A stretch of 64,000 nt of DNA from Tillus elongatus (GCA_964006375.1 OZ023262.1:55762366-55826365); one strand, 5' to 3'. Counted from the first letter of the stretch, positions 1 to 10,804 are shown. Numbers and translations are program-made. Notes: a model not told the origin generated them from the letters alone.

Positions 1-302
1 ACATCTGGTGAGATAAACAACATAAACTCAAATCATCTCTTTTAAAAATAGAAAACTAAAACCCAGATGTCTGTCTCACCGTGCTACCTTTAACAAAGTA
101 AAAATAGTTCAACTAAAATACTACACAAAAACTATATATTGATTTTAATTCTACGTGAAAATATTTATATTGACTACAAAGATATAAAAACCGAACAGGT
201 ATTTAAATGAAGACAAACATAGTGAATAGTATATGTATAAACCGGTCGAGTTATTGACAATAATTTATTATTCTACCAGACTAATTATGAGTATTTAAGC
301 GT

Positions 303-2136
303 TCAAATGCAAAGAGCAAACAATGGGCTAGAGATTACAGGTGCCGCACGATTTAATGAAGTTTTGTTCTTAATAGACCTTAATATAAAAATACTTTCTA
401 ATGAATCAAGCATAGTTTGATGTCTGACATTTTTGACAAGTTTCAAATTTTCTTTGTCAATGTGGTGGTTATTATCCCATATATGTTGTGCCACACAAGA
501 TTTGTCTACCGTACCATATCGTAACTGTGCGAGATGTTCACGAAATCTGGTGGCTATGTTTCTCCTAGTTTGTCCCACGTATTTAAGATCACAATCTTTG
601 CAACTAATCTCATAAATTCCGGACATTTCAGTGACTTTGTCTTTGTCTTTCGTATTACCCAACAAATTTTTTAAATTACTTTTCGTCGAAAACGTCAAAT
701 GTAAATCGGCTTTCTTAAAAATACTTTCCAAACCCTTTGTGATTTGTGGTTCATAAGGTAAACATACAAATTTTTTCTCGATTTTATCATTCTTAAATGT
801 CGTACATTCAGATATCAACTTCTTTGTTCTGTGTTTGTTAACTAATTTGTCTATTAAACCATCCGAGTAACCGTTATATCTCGCCACATGTTTTATGTAT
901 TTTAATTCTGTATTAAATCTATTTTTACTCAACGGAAAATTTATCAATCTATTTACTAAGAAATTGAAACTAGCCGTTTTTTGTGCAAACGTATGATGTG
1001 AGTCATTAGGAATATAATTAATAGTAGCCGTTTCCTTCCTATAGACATCAAATTCAAGCGAGCCTTTATTTTTATTTTTAATAACTAGTACATCTAGGAA
1101 CGAAAGTTTATTGTTAATTTCTATTTCGTGGGTAAATTTTATTGAATCAAATTGACTATTTAGTTTTTCAGTAAATTCTTCTACCTTACATATATTTGTG
1201 TCAAACACTGCAAAAATATCATCGACATAACGACACCAAACTCTAGGGAAATACCCACTTTTATTTTTTAAATCCGTCTCAAATCTACTCATAAACAAAT
1301 CTGCAATAAAAGGCGATAATGGATTGCCCATAGCTGTGCCTTCAGTTTGTTCAAAGAACTCATTGTTAAATTGGAAAATATTTTGTTTTATACAAAGGCT
1401 AGTTAGAGTTAAATATTCTTTGCAGACGTCTTGACTTATATTGTTCAATTTTAATAATTCTTCCAAATACTCCAACGTTTGTTTTGTGGGTACACTAGGA
1501 AATAATGACGTCACGTCGAATGACATCAAAATCTCTCCTTCCAATAATTTAACATCTTTAATTTTATCAATAAAATCAAGAGAATTTAGCACCGAACAAC
1601 TTTTCTGTTTAATAGGTAGTCTTTTAAACTCGTTTGACAACCACTGCCAAGTTATATGTTGGAGAATCTATAGCCGAAATGATAGGCCTCATTAATTTTC
1701 CCGGTTTATGGATTTTCGGGAGACAATATTTTTTGGGGACTTTCGGATTAGAAACTTGTAAACGTGTTCTTAAATCCTTTGTTATGAGATTTGGACATTT
1801 TTTTAAACTGTTTTTAACTTCGTTAATCATTCTTGGTAACGGATTTTTATCTAATTTTCTATACGGCCCTGACTCTATTGCATTACTCACTCGCTCTTTA
1901 TAATCACTTTTGTCCATTATCACAACTTTATTGCCTTTATCCGCCTTAATATAAAAACAATCCTTTTCTCGCAATCGTTTAACTATTTTCATTTGATTAT
2001 AATTTTTGTTTTTTGTAGGATTATTTTCTTTTAGATTTTTAGAGATTTTCTTTTTACATGCTTCACGAAAAGTTCGTGAAGCATGTAAAAAGAAAATCTC
2101 TAAAAATCTAAAAGAAAATAATCCTACAAAAAACAA
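303..2136 (-). pseudogene. PLE-1 RT/GIY-YIG protein, left arm, frameshifted
   Basis: This is the mirror copy of the 2006-3841 gene. Its reading frame starts across the palindrome centre at 2136 and runs to 1624, where a 2-nt deletion near 1646 (GGCAGTGG against GGCAAAGTGG in the right arm) throws it out of frame after ...SPTYNLA. The frame is recovered from 1640 to 303 and covers the RT palm, YVDD and GIY-YIG nuclease. It keeps the usual NPLSPF motif where the right copy has NPLSSF, so each arm carries one different defect or change. As it stands it cannot make a full-length protein. Confidence 0.88.
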
Positions 2137-3841
2137 AAATTATAATCAAATGAAAATAGTTAAACGATTGCGAGAAAAGGATTGTTTTTATATTAAGGCG
2201 GATAAAGGCAATAAAGTTGTGATAATGGACAAAAGTGATTATAAAGAGCGAGTGAGTAATGCAATAGAGTCAGGGCCGTATAGAAAATTAGATAAAAATC
2301 CGTTACCAAGAATGATTAACGAAGTTAAAAACAGTTTAAAAAAATGTCCAAATCTCATAACAAAGGATTTAAGAACACGTTTACAAGTTTCTAATCCGAA
2401 AGTCCCCAAAAAATATTGTCTCCCGAAAATCCATAAACCGGGAAAATTAATGAGGCCTATCATTTCGGCTATAGATTCTCCAACATATAACTTGGCAAAG
2501 TGGTTGTCAAACGAGTTTAAAAGACTACCTATTAAACAGAAAAGTTGTTCGGTGCTAAATTCTCTTGATTTTATTGATAAAATTAAAGATGTTAAATTAT
2601 TGGAAGGAGAGATTTTGATGTCATTCGACGTGACGTCATTATTTCCTAGTGTACCCACAAAACAAACGTTGGAGTATTTAGAAGAATTATTAAAATTGAA
2701 CAATATAAGTCAAGACGTCTGCAAAGAATATTTAACTCTAACTAGCCTTTGTATAAAACAAAATATTTTCCAATTTAACAATGAGTTCTTTGAACAAACT
2801 GAAGGCACAGCTATGGGCAATCCATTATCGTCTTTTATTGCAGATTTGTTTATGAGTAGATTTGAGACGGATTTAAAAAATAAAAGTGGGTATTTCCCTA
2901 GAGTTTGGTGTCGTTATGTCGATGATATTTTTGCAGTGTTTGACACAAATATATGTAAGGTAGAAGAATTTACTGAAAAACTAAATAGTCAATTTGATTC
3001 AATAAAATTTACCCACGAAATAGAAATTAACAATAAACTTTCGTTCCTAGATGTACTAGTTATTAAAAATAAAAATAAAGGCTCGCTTGAATTTGATGTC
3101 TATAGGAAGGAAACGGCTACTATTAATTATATTCCTAATGACTCACATCATACGTTTGCACAAAAAACGGCTAGTTTCAATTTCTTAGTAAATAGATTGA
3201 TAAATTTTCCGTTGAGTAAAAATAGATTTAATACAGAATTAAAATACATAAAACATGTGGCGAGATATAACGGTTACTCGGATGGTTTAATAGACAAATT
3301 AGTTAACAAACACAGAACAAAGAAGTTGATATCTGAATGTACGACATTTAAGAATGATAAAATCGAGAAAAAATTTGTATGTTTACCTTATGAACCACAA
3401 ATCACAAAGGGTTTGGAAAGTATTTTTAAGAAAGCCGATTTACATTTGACGTTTTCGACGAAAAGTAATTTAAAAAATTTGTTGGGTAATACGAAAGACA
3501 AAGACAAAGTCACTGAAATGTCCGGAATTTATGAGATTAGTTGCAAAGATTGTGATCTTAAATACGTGGGACAAACTAGGAGAAACATAGCCACCAGATT
3601 TCGTGAACATCTCGCACAGTTACGATATGGTACGGTAGACAAATCTTGTGTGGCACAACATATATGGGATAATAACCACCACATTGACAAAGAAAATTTG
3701 AAACTTGTCAAAAATGTCAGACATCAAACTATGCTTGATTCATTAGAAAGTATTTTTATATTAAGGTCTATTAAGAACAAAACTTCATTAAATCGTGCGG
3801 CACCTGTAATCTCTAGCCCATTGTTTGCTCTTTGCATTTGA
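2006..3841 (+). CDS. Penelope-like reverse transcriptase with C-terminal GIY-YIG endonuclease
   Basis: This 611-residue open frame shows PLE RT hallmarks in order: KADKGNKVVIMDK (residues 64-76), YCLPKIHKPG (137-146), SFDVTSLFPSVP (206-217), QTEGTAMGNPLS (264-275) and the catalytic YVDD (304-307). The nuclease follows with GIYE at 507, KYVGQT at 519-524, Arg531 in TRFREH and Glu581 in LESIF. Such proteins act at chromosomal targets by target-primed reverse transcription. The first about 22 residues are read from antisense of the opposite arm, so the true N-terminus is missing and the protein is shorter than typical PLE proteins (about 700-800 aa). Serine replaces the usual proline in NPLSP. 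The frame is otherwise open, so catalysis cannot be excluded. Confidence 0.92.
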   Translation: MFFVGLFSFRFLEIFFLHASRKVREACKKKISKNLKENNPTKNKNYNQMKIVKRLREKDCFYIKADKGNKVVIMDKSDYKERVSNAIESGPYRKLDKNPLPRMINEVKNSLKKCPNLITKDLRTRLQVSNPKVPKKYCLPKIHKPGKLMRPIISAIDSPTYNLAKWLSNEFKRLPIKQKSCSVLNSLDFIDKIKDVKLLEGEILMSFDVTSLFPSVPTKQTLEYLEELLKLNNISQDVCKEYLTLTSLCIKQNIFQFNNEFFEQTEGTAMGNPLSSFIADLFMSRFETDLKNKSGYFPRVWCRYVDDIFAVFDTNICKVEEFTEKLNSQFDSIKFTHEIEINNKLSFLDVLVIKNKNKGSLEFDVYRKETATINYIPNDSHHTFAQKTASFNFLVNRLINFPLSKNRFNTELKYIKHVARYNGYSDGLIDKLVNKHRTKKLISECTTFKNDKIEKKFVCLPYEPQITKGLESIFKKADLHLTFSTKSNLKNLLGNTKDKDKVTEMSGIYEISCKDCDLKYVGQTRRNIATRFREHLAQLRYGTVDKSCVAQHIWDNNHHIDKENLKLVKNVRHQTMLDSLESIFILRSIKNKTSLNRAAPVISSPLFALCI

Positions 3842-4410
3842 ACGCTTAAATACTCATAATTAGTCTGGTAGAATAATAAATTATTGTCAATAACTCGACC
3901 GGTTTATACATATACTATTCACTATGTTTGTCTTCATTTAAATACCTGTTCGGTTTTTATATCTTTGTAGTCAATATAAATATTTTCACGTAGAATTAAA
4001 ATCAATATATAGTTTTTGTGTAGTATTTTAGTTGAACTATTTTTACTTTGTTAAAGGTAGCACGGTGAGACAGACATCTGGGTTTTAGTTTTCTATTTTT
4101 AAAAGAGATGATTTGAGTTTATGTTGTTTATCTCACCAGATGTTTTTATCGGCATAAACCAATATCCACATAGTAAATTTCTAGATCGAAGGGAAACGTG
4201 CTGCTTCTTCAAAGAACGCCGGTCCTTTTTAAACCTATATTAGATAAGGGTCATAAATTTGTCGACCAAAAGATTAAAGCAGGTCTCCGACCTGTTTCAC
4301 TGCGCAATAAACAAACGATCGTTCTTGGACGACAACTTTCCTTCGGACTAGTTCGTTTTCTTTTACGCGATATAAATATACGGGATCTAGTTTTTTATGT
4401 TAGAATTTTT

Positions 4411-4457
4411 CTTCCTCTGAAGATGTTGACTTGGTCAACGAAGCGATCGTAAGGTCT
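4411..4457 (+). ncRNA. Hammerhead ribozyme motif in PLE-1 right pLTR
   Basis: Core CTGAAGA (4417-4423), one extra T, helix II GTTGAC/GTCAAC, then GAAG in place of GAAA. Stem III is GCGA/TCGT with almost no loop, with cleavage expected after A4451. Stem I can form CCT/AGG. The A15.1-to-G change leaves a G-U closing pair, so activity may be weak. HHRs in PLE pLTRs are established; activity here is inference. Confidence 0.75.
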
Positions 4458-4560
4458 CTGAAATATGTGTTGTGGTGATTTGGGTGTTCTCCAAGTGTAC
4501 TTATTAGTGCTCATCACAGGTTCCAGTTTTCACATAGTGAGCATACATACTTTTTTTTTG

Positions 4561-4807
4561 AGGATTTGTCTCAATTTTCCTGAGATCCTATCATCAGATC
4601 GCAACTTTGTCAAAACGGCACTACCTCAGGAGTAAACCCTTTCAAACAAACAAGGATTCGTAAAAATTGGTCCACAATTGACGAAAATATCGGCGAACAT
4701 ACATAAAACAATTTCTTAGGATTTCACTCGATTTCTCTGAGATCCCATCATCAGATCTTGACTTGGTGAAAATGGAATCACCTCAGGAGTATACCCTTTA
4801 CAACAAA
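4561..4807 (+). repeat. Two diverged tandem copies, period about 157 bp
   Basis: The block at 4561-4650 (AGGATTTGTCTC...CTCAGGAGTAAACCC) recurs at 4718-4807 with substitutions. No coding potential is seen. Both copies hold TCATCAGAT, whose complement contains CTGATGA, but no convincing HHR fold could be built. Confidence 0.6.
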
Positions 4808-5017
4808 TCGGTTAAAAACATCACGATTTAAGTCAGTTTACTTCTATCCAAATATGCACCGTTTCCGCAGCCCCACAAAGCCGGCTCTAAAGGTCTTTTC
4901 TAAATAAATAAAAACTGTTTCGTTATAAGAATTTCCAATTTTAAATAAAGCTTCCTTAGCATCACCTTTTACAGCATCGTGAGATCCGTTGCAATGTAAA
5001 GCTAGGTTCACAGCCGC

Positions 5018-5254
5018 CATGGAGGTGTTGCTGGACCTGACAAAACCACCCCGACCGCGAGGTATGGCGGGTATATCACGGGACGCGCTCGTCTGGTTCA
5101 CGGACGGATCCGGCGGGGAGCGTGGGACGGGGGCAGGTGTTTATTCGGAAGGACCGACGATAAGTCATAGTATTTCCCTCGGAGCCCATGCAACGGTCTT
5201 TCAGGCCAAAATGTACGCCATCCTGCACTGTGTGCGGGAGAACAAGTGGCGGGA
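5018..5254 (+). pseudogene. LINE RNase H domain, N-terminal half
   Basis: The frame reads AMEVLLDL (a conserved LINE segment before RNase H), then DALVWFTDGS with the first catalytic Asp, GTGAGVYSEG, and ATVFQAKMYAILHCVREN. The second RNase H acidic residue, normally Glu in FQAE, is Lys here, so the domain is dead. Sequence between the AMEVLLDL block and the RNase H domain appears shortened. Homology stops at 5254 and resumes at 10805 on the same strand, separated by nested repeats. A Jockey/R1-type LINE is likely. Confidence 0.75.
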
Positions 5255-5673
5255 CGGGGGAAATTCACTAAAAATACAGCGTATTCAAAAATAGTTATGT
5301 AGATTTTTAAAATGTACAAAGATGCTGCAGTACAGTTGGGCAAAAGAAGGAACAGAACGTTTGAGCCAATGGTGGTTTAATTGGGGGCATTAGCTGGACT
5401 GAAAAATGATTAAAATTTGAGCAGTAGAACTTGGACAAGTCAAAATTAATTTGTCAGCTGTTCTCACCTGATTTATTGGAAGTGAACATTAAAAATTGTG
5501 TAAATTATACAAGCACAAGTATTATACTTATTTACATTTACACACTGTAAAACTTATGGAATAAAAAAATAAATAATAATATAGATAATTTTCGTAAACA
5601 TATTTTTTGTACAAATTGCTGTGAAATTCTGGTAATTAATAGGTAATGTATAATAAGTTATTGTAAAAAACCC
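5255..5673. other. AT-rich spacer, nothing recognised
   Basis: It begins AAATTCACTAAAA, which resembles a HINE subterminal repeat, but no ORF, tRNA or clear repeat boundary could be supported. Confidence 0.4.
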
Positions 5674-6783
5674 TGGACGCAGCAAGTGCGTTATGGTAGT
5701 GAATTTTCATTAAAATGTTTTTAATAACAAACATGTGTGTTTTTTTTAAGAAAGCAGGCATCAAATTTGGTTACCAGTATAACCTATATAGTAAAAACAA
5801 TGTGCCTTGTTTCATCAAAATAACTTTATTGTGTGAAAATGTACAAACATTTCCAAAAGTAAACTTGAAAGTGTTCCCGAAAAAACACGTTTCTTGGTCA
5901 ACCTTATAGGTTAATAGCAAATTGAGCTGTTAAAATATGAAACATTTGATTAAAATTCGCTACCATAACGCACTTGCTGCGTCCAGAATTTCTTTTCTTA
6001 CAAACACGCATTATATTTCGATGGAAAATGCAAAAATGCAATAACATAAGGCGTGTGATTTAAAAAAAATGGAAATTTGTATCACCAACGACTTATGGGC
6101 CATCCTGTGATTGTAGAAATATTATTTTAAGATGTAGCTCAAGACACCCTATAATTAATATATACAAAAATTTTTTATATCTTATATAATAACGGATATA
6201 TTGAACTTTATTGATTTTTTACGAAAATTCGACAAAAATTATATACCATTAAACGATAAACTCTATGGCTAAGGCTACTGCCAAGCATCAGAGACAGGGT
6301 CTATTTGAAATGAGTTTTCTGGGAATATTTTAGTAAAATGAAGGACAATGACGATTGAAACTAAGACTTTAGGGTTTGTAAAACATCATTCTTGAGACAT
6401 TTTATTTCTATAGCCCGTATTAGATTCAAGTTCTTTGCCTAAATGTTGCCAATGTTGACATTTTAAATCGTCACTTTGACGTTTTGAGGAAAACCCCAAT
6501 TTATTTTTCTTTAAATGCCTATAACTTTTTTGTCTTTTGACCTACATAGCTAAATTTTGGTAGGTAACTTACCTATAAGGATGTAAACCTGCGTGCCAAA
6601 TTTGGTTGCCCTTACTTTGTTAATTCCGGAGATATAAATTTTTTTCGAAAGGAAACACAAAATTTTCCGGGAAAACCTGGGCAGATTTTCCTGGCTAACG
6701 AACTCATCCAAGCCATTTGCAAAAGGAATTTTTTCACTAAATTTAATCAAAATCGGCCCATTATTTTTTGAGTTATCGGTGTG

Positions 6784-6851
<68 letters not shown>

Positions 6852-6954
6852 ATATAAAAATTGAAACTGACCCCGGATATGTTTTCTGGAGGGCCTAATT
6901 AGCGCTCATTTGATCTCCTCATTAGTGAATTTTTTTTAAGAAAATTCACTAAAA
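5674..6954 (-). mobile_element. HINE copy H1 (non-autonomous Helentron-like), near full length
   Basis: Read on the minus strand, the 5' end is the hairpin AGTGAATTTTC...AAATTCACT (6923-6950), followed by the CCGGGGTCAGTTTC block, (TA)n at 6787-6847, internal sequence, then GAATTTTC-type subterminal repeat and the terminal palindrome ACGCACTTGCTGCGT at about 5678-5692. A second terminal palindrome in opposite orientation lies at about 5970-5985, so a 317-bp unit with both ends inverted closes the 3' side. The outer flank is a T-run and no TSD is evident. Subterminal repeats, central microsatellite and terminal palindrome are Helentron/HINE traits. Confidence 0.75.
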
Positions 6955-7077
6955 GATGAATCCGAATATTCGTGAGATATTTGTTTAGCGACTTGTGTTA
7001 AATTTTGTTTAGCTAATTTTGGTAATATACTGTTATATAGATTTCGTGTAACATTACCGAAGCCAATTAAAAAAGTC

Positions 7078-7715
7078 TGGACGCAGCAAGTGCGTTATGA
7101 AAGTGAATTTTCTTAAAATGTTTTTAACAGAAAATATGTCTCTTTAGCGCAAGCAGGAATCAATTTGGTCACCGGTATAACTTATATAGTAGGAACAAAG
7201 TACCATATTTTACCAACATAACTTGTTTGAAAATGTACAAAAATTTTCCGAAAATAAACTTGAAACATTTCTGAGAAAACTCGTTTCCTAGCTGATGAAC
7301 CTTAGGTTAATAGCAAATTGCGTTATTGAATTTTGAAGCGTTTAATGAAAATCCGCTACTAAAACGCACTTACTGCGTCTCGATTTTTTTTACAGACATG
7401 CATCATATTTCTATGAAAAATGCAAAAATGCAATAAGAAATGTTCAAAAAAAAGTAGGTATCACCAACGACTTATGGGCCACCTGTGGTTGTCAAAATAA
7501 TTTTATAAGATGCAGCTCAAAACACCCTATAGGTAACGTATACATTTTTTTCTCGTATCTCGCATAATAACAATTATATTGAGCTTTGAATTGAAACTGA
7601 CTCTGGATATGGGTTCAGGGGGAATAGCTCGCGCTCATTTGAAGACATTTTTTTAAATTCAAAAGTCGGAATCTCCTCGTTAGTGTTTTTTTTAAAAATA
7701 AAATTCCCTAAAACA
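7078..7715 (-). mobile_element. HINE copy H2, short form lacking the (TA)n core
   Basis: The terminal palindrome at about 7081-7095 and an inverted internal copy near 7365-7380 bracket the same end unit as in H1. The 5' hairpin is degraded (TTAGTG...AAATTCCCTA, 7680-7712). The CTCTGGATATG block joins the end unit directly, so the microsatellite and its flanks are deleted. Confidence 0.7.
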
Positions 7716-7744
7716 AGCACTTGTGAAGCCACGGGAAAAGTCTA

Positions 7745-7797
7745 CGACTGTATTAAATATGGAACGGTTTCACTAAGTTAGGGCAAAAACAAACAAC
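7745..7797 (+). repeat. Remnant of the PLE-3 terminal tail
   Basis: CTGTATT...ATGGAACGGTTTCACTAAG...GGGCAAAAACAA parallels the right tail of the element at 38669-39745 (CTGTATG...ATGGACAAGTTTCACCAAG...GGGCAACAACAA). It is a solo fragment without coding sequence. Confidence 0.5.
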
Positions 7798-7960
7798 CAG
7801 ATATGCTATTCAAATTGAATTAAGTCTGAAAACTTTCATCTCCTCTTTATCAAATTATTTTTTATACAAAAACTTGCTAAAAAATGCATCGGAATAACAA
7901 CAATCAGATTAGATAACTGTAAAGTGAAATAAGACTAAACAAATTTGATAAAAAACGAAG

Positions 7961-8046
7961 TCACTAACCAGGGTTAGAACGCGTCATCTGGCAGTCGATT
8001 ATTACGATGTACAGAGACCACCGTACACCTAGCCCACTGAGCTACG
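7961..8046 (-). ncRNA. tRNA-like sequence (pseudo-tRNA or SINE head)
   Basis: On the minus strand GTAGCTCAGTGGGCTAGG fits a tRNA A box, and GCGTTCTAACCC lies where a B box is expected about 55 nt later, but with mismatches. I could not fold a complete cloverleaf, so it is unlikely to be a functional tRNA. Confidence 0.35.
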
Positions 8047-8286
8047 CAGTATATGCATTTACCAGCACGAATATCGTATTGTTCAAGATTTTACAATTTA
8101 CATAAATCCTTCTTGATTTACAATGGATTTTTTGCTTATATTTTAACGAAATCTAGGAAAATAACGACTTAGACACAGATCTAGGAGCTTGTTGGTCATT
8201 TCTTGTAGTATTTTTCACTCACATTCTAATCAATAAATTTTAACATTTTTTTAGCTTTCCTAAATCAGACTTAATTAATTAAAAAT

Positions 8287-8555
8287 TAATTTACCTCTAA
8301 CTTTTTTGCCTTTTGAGATAGAAATATGAATTTTGGTACATAAGATACCCTTTATGACGGGAACCAGCGTACCAAATTTGGTTGCCCTCACTTTATTATT
8401 TCCAGGGATATATTTTTTTTATAAAGAAAACACAAAATTTTCCGGGAAAACCTGGGCCGAATTACCTGACTAACGAACTTGTCCAAGCCACTTGCAAAAG
8501 GAAGGTATTTGCCAAATTTTATCAAAATCGGACTATTATTTTTTGAGTTGTCGGT

Positions 8556-8644
<89 letters not shown>

Positions 8645-8745
8645 CTGAAACTGACCCTGGATATGGGTTCTAGGGGGGCTAGTTCGCGGTCATTGGAAGA
8701 AGTTTTTTCAAAATTCAAAAGTCGGGATCTCCTCATTAGTGAATT
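8287..8745 (-). mobile_element. HINE fragment H3 (5' portion with (TA)n)
   Basis: CTCATTAGTGAATTC at 8730-8745 is the minus-strand 5' end. The TGACCCTGGATATGGG block, (TA)n at 8562-8643 and the GGGAAAACCTGGGC internal block follow. The 3' palindrome is missing. Confidence 0.65.
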
Positions 8746-8934
8746 CGTAGGGTATCGTATTTGGCAAAGGCCTAAGCCATTGGCACAGTTTGTTACAGCT
8801 GTTTCTTGTAACTATTAAAGAATCTTCAGAGGTCAATATATCACCAACGATGGGCGTCAGAGAAAAATGTTATATAAAAAATCGTCATATTTTGAGGTCC
8901 TATATACGCATCATTCTGTGTCCATTGCGTTATG

Positions 8935-9420
8935 AATCATCCTGTACATTGCTTCTACTATATGTAGGTTATATCAGATTCCATGTCTTTTGTTTAAAAA
9001 AGACATATTTGCTATTGAAAACGTTTTAATGAAAATTCACTACCGTAACGCACTTGCTGCGCCCAGACATTTTATGATATAAACCCGCGTGGCAAACTTG
9101 GTTGCCATAAGTTTGTTATTTCCAGAGCTATAAAAATGTTCCGGGAAAAACCAGGCCGATTTTCCTGGCTAACGAACTTTTGCCTAAATTGCTTGAACTG
9201 GTTCATTGGCCAGGAAAATCGAAACAATTTTTTTCGGCAGGATTTTGTTTAATTTAAAAAAAAATCACATTTTTCCAGACTATAAAGTCATTTTGATGAA
9301 ATATGGTACATGGCTTCCACTATAAATGTTATACTTCTGCCAAAATTTGATGTCTTTCATTAAATAAAAGAATTGGAAACATTGTAATGAAAAATCGCTA
9401 CCATAAAGCACTTGCTGCTA
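8935..9420 (+). mobile_element. HINE 3'-end fragments, two adjacent termini
   Basis: AAAATTCACTACCGTAACGCACTTGCTGCG at about 9028-9063 is a forward terminus (quoted in part: CGCACTTGCTGCG). Internal HINE sequence follows, then a second degraded terminus (CATAAAGCACTTGCTGC) near 9402-9418. The mix suggests nested or recombined copies. Confidence 0.55.
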
Positions 9421-10200
9421 CTTTTATTTACTAAGATGCGTCATTAAAATTACAGGATCGAAACCTGGGATCACCGACCGATATCATCTAATGTTATAAA
9501 ATTTTCTTGTTCGTTGGTAACATAAAGCAGGAAAATTATGATCAGCTGTCGAGAAATGCCAAGTTAACGCTGAGAGATAAATCCTTTTGAGCCCAATTTA
9601 ATATAATTAGGGGGCCCTCGCCATAACAATCACGATTCTGGAGAAGGAAAAGCCACTTTGGGAATTTTATATCTATCCCCTAGATCGCCCTACAGTCAGC
9701 TCCCTCTTATATTAGTTGTAAAATTCAAAGTGATTATGTCTCTTTTTGTCCGTTGCATTGATTTTGATCAAATTTATGGTCACTTGAGATTTGAATGGAG
9801 AATTTCAATTTTCGCAAGTGAAAAGATTTGGTTTTTATTACGGAGGAATGACATACCTTTGAAAAAACTAATTGTACGTAATTATCTAAAGACTTTTAAG
9901 GGCTTCTGCTTATTTAAAAACCTGGATGACCTCAGAGATAGCACTCAACGAGAGCGAATTTTTATGCTCCGCTCTTAATCTATGCAGTGTGTTCGCTAAC
10001 TTGCGGATAAAAATAAAATGTCATGGTAAAATAAAATTCTAAGTATAAAATAAACATTAACCCTTTCCCAGATCGAGCTTCGTTAATGAGATATAGCAAC
10101 AGCAAATCGGGAATAAAAGCATTATATTTCATTTGTAGGGCTGATGTTCAGTAACTGGAAGATCAAAACAAAATTTCGTATGCAAAATATAATTCAAAAC
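9421..10200. other. No recognised feature
   Basis: A 106-codon open frame at 9658-9978 has no family signature I recognise and no coding-like flanks. No repeats or structural RNAs were identified. Confidence 0.35.
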
Positions 10201-10211
10201 ATAAAACAAAA

Positions 10212-10575
10212 ATTAGTACACTTGGTGAACCCACATCACCACAGCACATCTTTTTAAAGATTTGATCGCTTCACTAACAAAGTTAGAGTCATTAGATGAT
10301 GAAAAATTCTGTCCTCATGTATTAGAGAATCTCTTTGGTCGGGAATTTGGAATACCAATCATGATTGCATAACAAGAGCTTCGAACTAGATAACCAAAAA
10401 GGCCGATAACTAACTACGAATGATACTCGTTCAACAAAAACAAATTTTCATCCTCTGATAACACTAGCTTTGTTAGTGGAACAAACGCCAGGTCTTTAAA
10501 AAGAAGTGTTGCGGTGATTTGGGTGCTCCAAGTGTACTTATCAGTGCTCATCACAGGTTACAATCCTCACTTAGT
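10212..10575. mobile_element. Degenerate PLE-1-type pLTR foldback without coding sequence
   Basis: The right arm (10446-10575) matches the PLE-1 pLTR: GTTGCGGTGATTTGGG, AAGTGTACTTATCAGTG and CTCATCACAGG. The left arm (10212-10308) is its inverted, shorter counterpart. About 137 bp of unrelated loop separates them. HHR cores are decayed in both arms: CTAATGA on minus near 10289-10295 and CTGATAA at 10455-10461, with GTTAGTGAAG and GTTAGTGGAA where GAAA belongs. Confidence 0.65.
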
Positions 10576-10588
10576 TATAAAACAAAAA

Positions 10589-10640
10589 GTCCAGACGCAG
10601 CAAGTGTGTGAATTTCCATTAAAATGACCTACGCAATTTT
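10589..10640 (-). mobile_element. HINE 3' terminus fragment
   Basis: CCAGACGCAGCAAGTG at 10591 is the terminal palindrome region in minus orientation, preceded by an A-run (a T-run on the element strand). It is truncated after about 50 bp. Confidence 0.5.
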
Positions 10641-10804
10641 GTACATACAGTGTGGAACGACGAAATGGAATACAGTTTTTATCTCAATTACTGTACACAT
10701 TTATAAAAACACGTCATTTTTAGATTAAAAAACGACATCCTGTGACGTGAAACACTCCTACATTTAACCGCTTGAGAGTGACACTTGCAACCCCCTAATT
10801 TTTG

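Larger units (their letters stand above)
1..4143. repeat. 4.1-kb near-perfect inverted repeat
   Basis: Base 1 pairs with 4143 and the centre is at 2071 (CTTCACGAA / TTCGTGAAG). The pairing sum shifts from 4142 near the centre to 4144 at the ends because of the 2-nt deletion in the left arm. The very low divergence means a recent duplication, ongoing arm conversion, or a fold-over assembly artefact. The arm-specific indel and substitution argue mildly for a real structure. Confidence 0.92.
1..4540 (+). mobile_element. Palindromic Penelope-like element (PLE-1) with right terminal repeat
   Basis: Positions 1-4143 form two inverted arms of about 2.07 kb around a 3-nt spacer at 2070-2072. Both arms encode the same RT plus GIY-YIG protein. 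Right of 4143 the sequence continues as a Penelope-type terminal repeat (pLTR) with an HHR motif and ends near 4540 (...TTTTCACATAGTGA), an end also seen in the copy at 18142. The left arm runs off the window. Seen arm differences: a 2-nt deletion near 1646 and one C/T change near 1313. PLEs are known to carry partly inverted or tandem terminal copies. No TSD can be checked because the left end is missing. Confidence 0.9.

Noticed and set aside
433..615. Antisense frames over PLE-1 such as 433-615, 1441-1695, 2239-2703 and 3529-3711
   Set aside because: Shadows of the PLE-1 protein on the opposite strand; identical pairs occur only because of the palindrome.
4561..4807. CTGATGA-containing tandem repeats as further hammerheads
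   Set aside because: No consistent helix II plus GAAA plus stem III could be built.
7961..8046. Functional tRNA gene
   Set aside because: A box is good, but the B box is degenerate and no full cloverleaf with acceptor stem could be drawn.
9658..9978. 106-codon frame as a host gene
   Set aside because: No motif, no coding bias that I can see, and surrounded by repeat debris.
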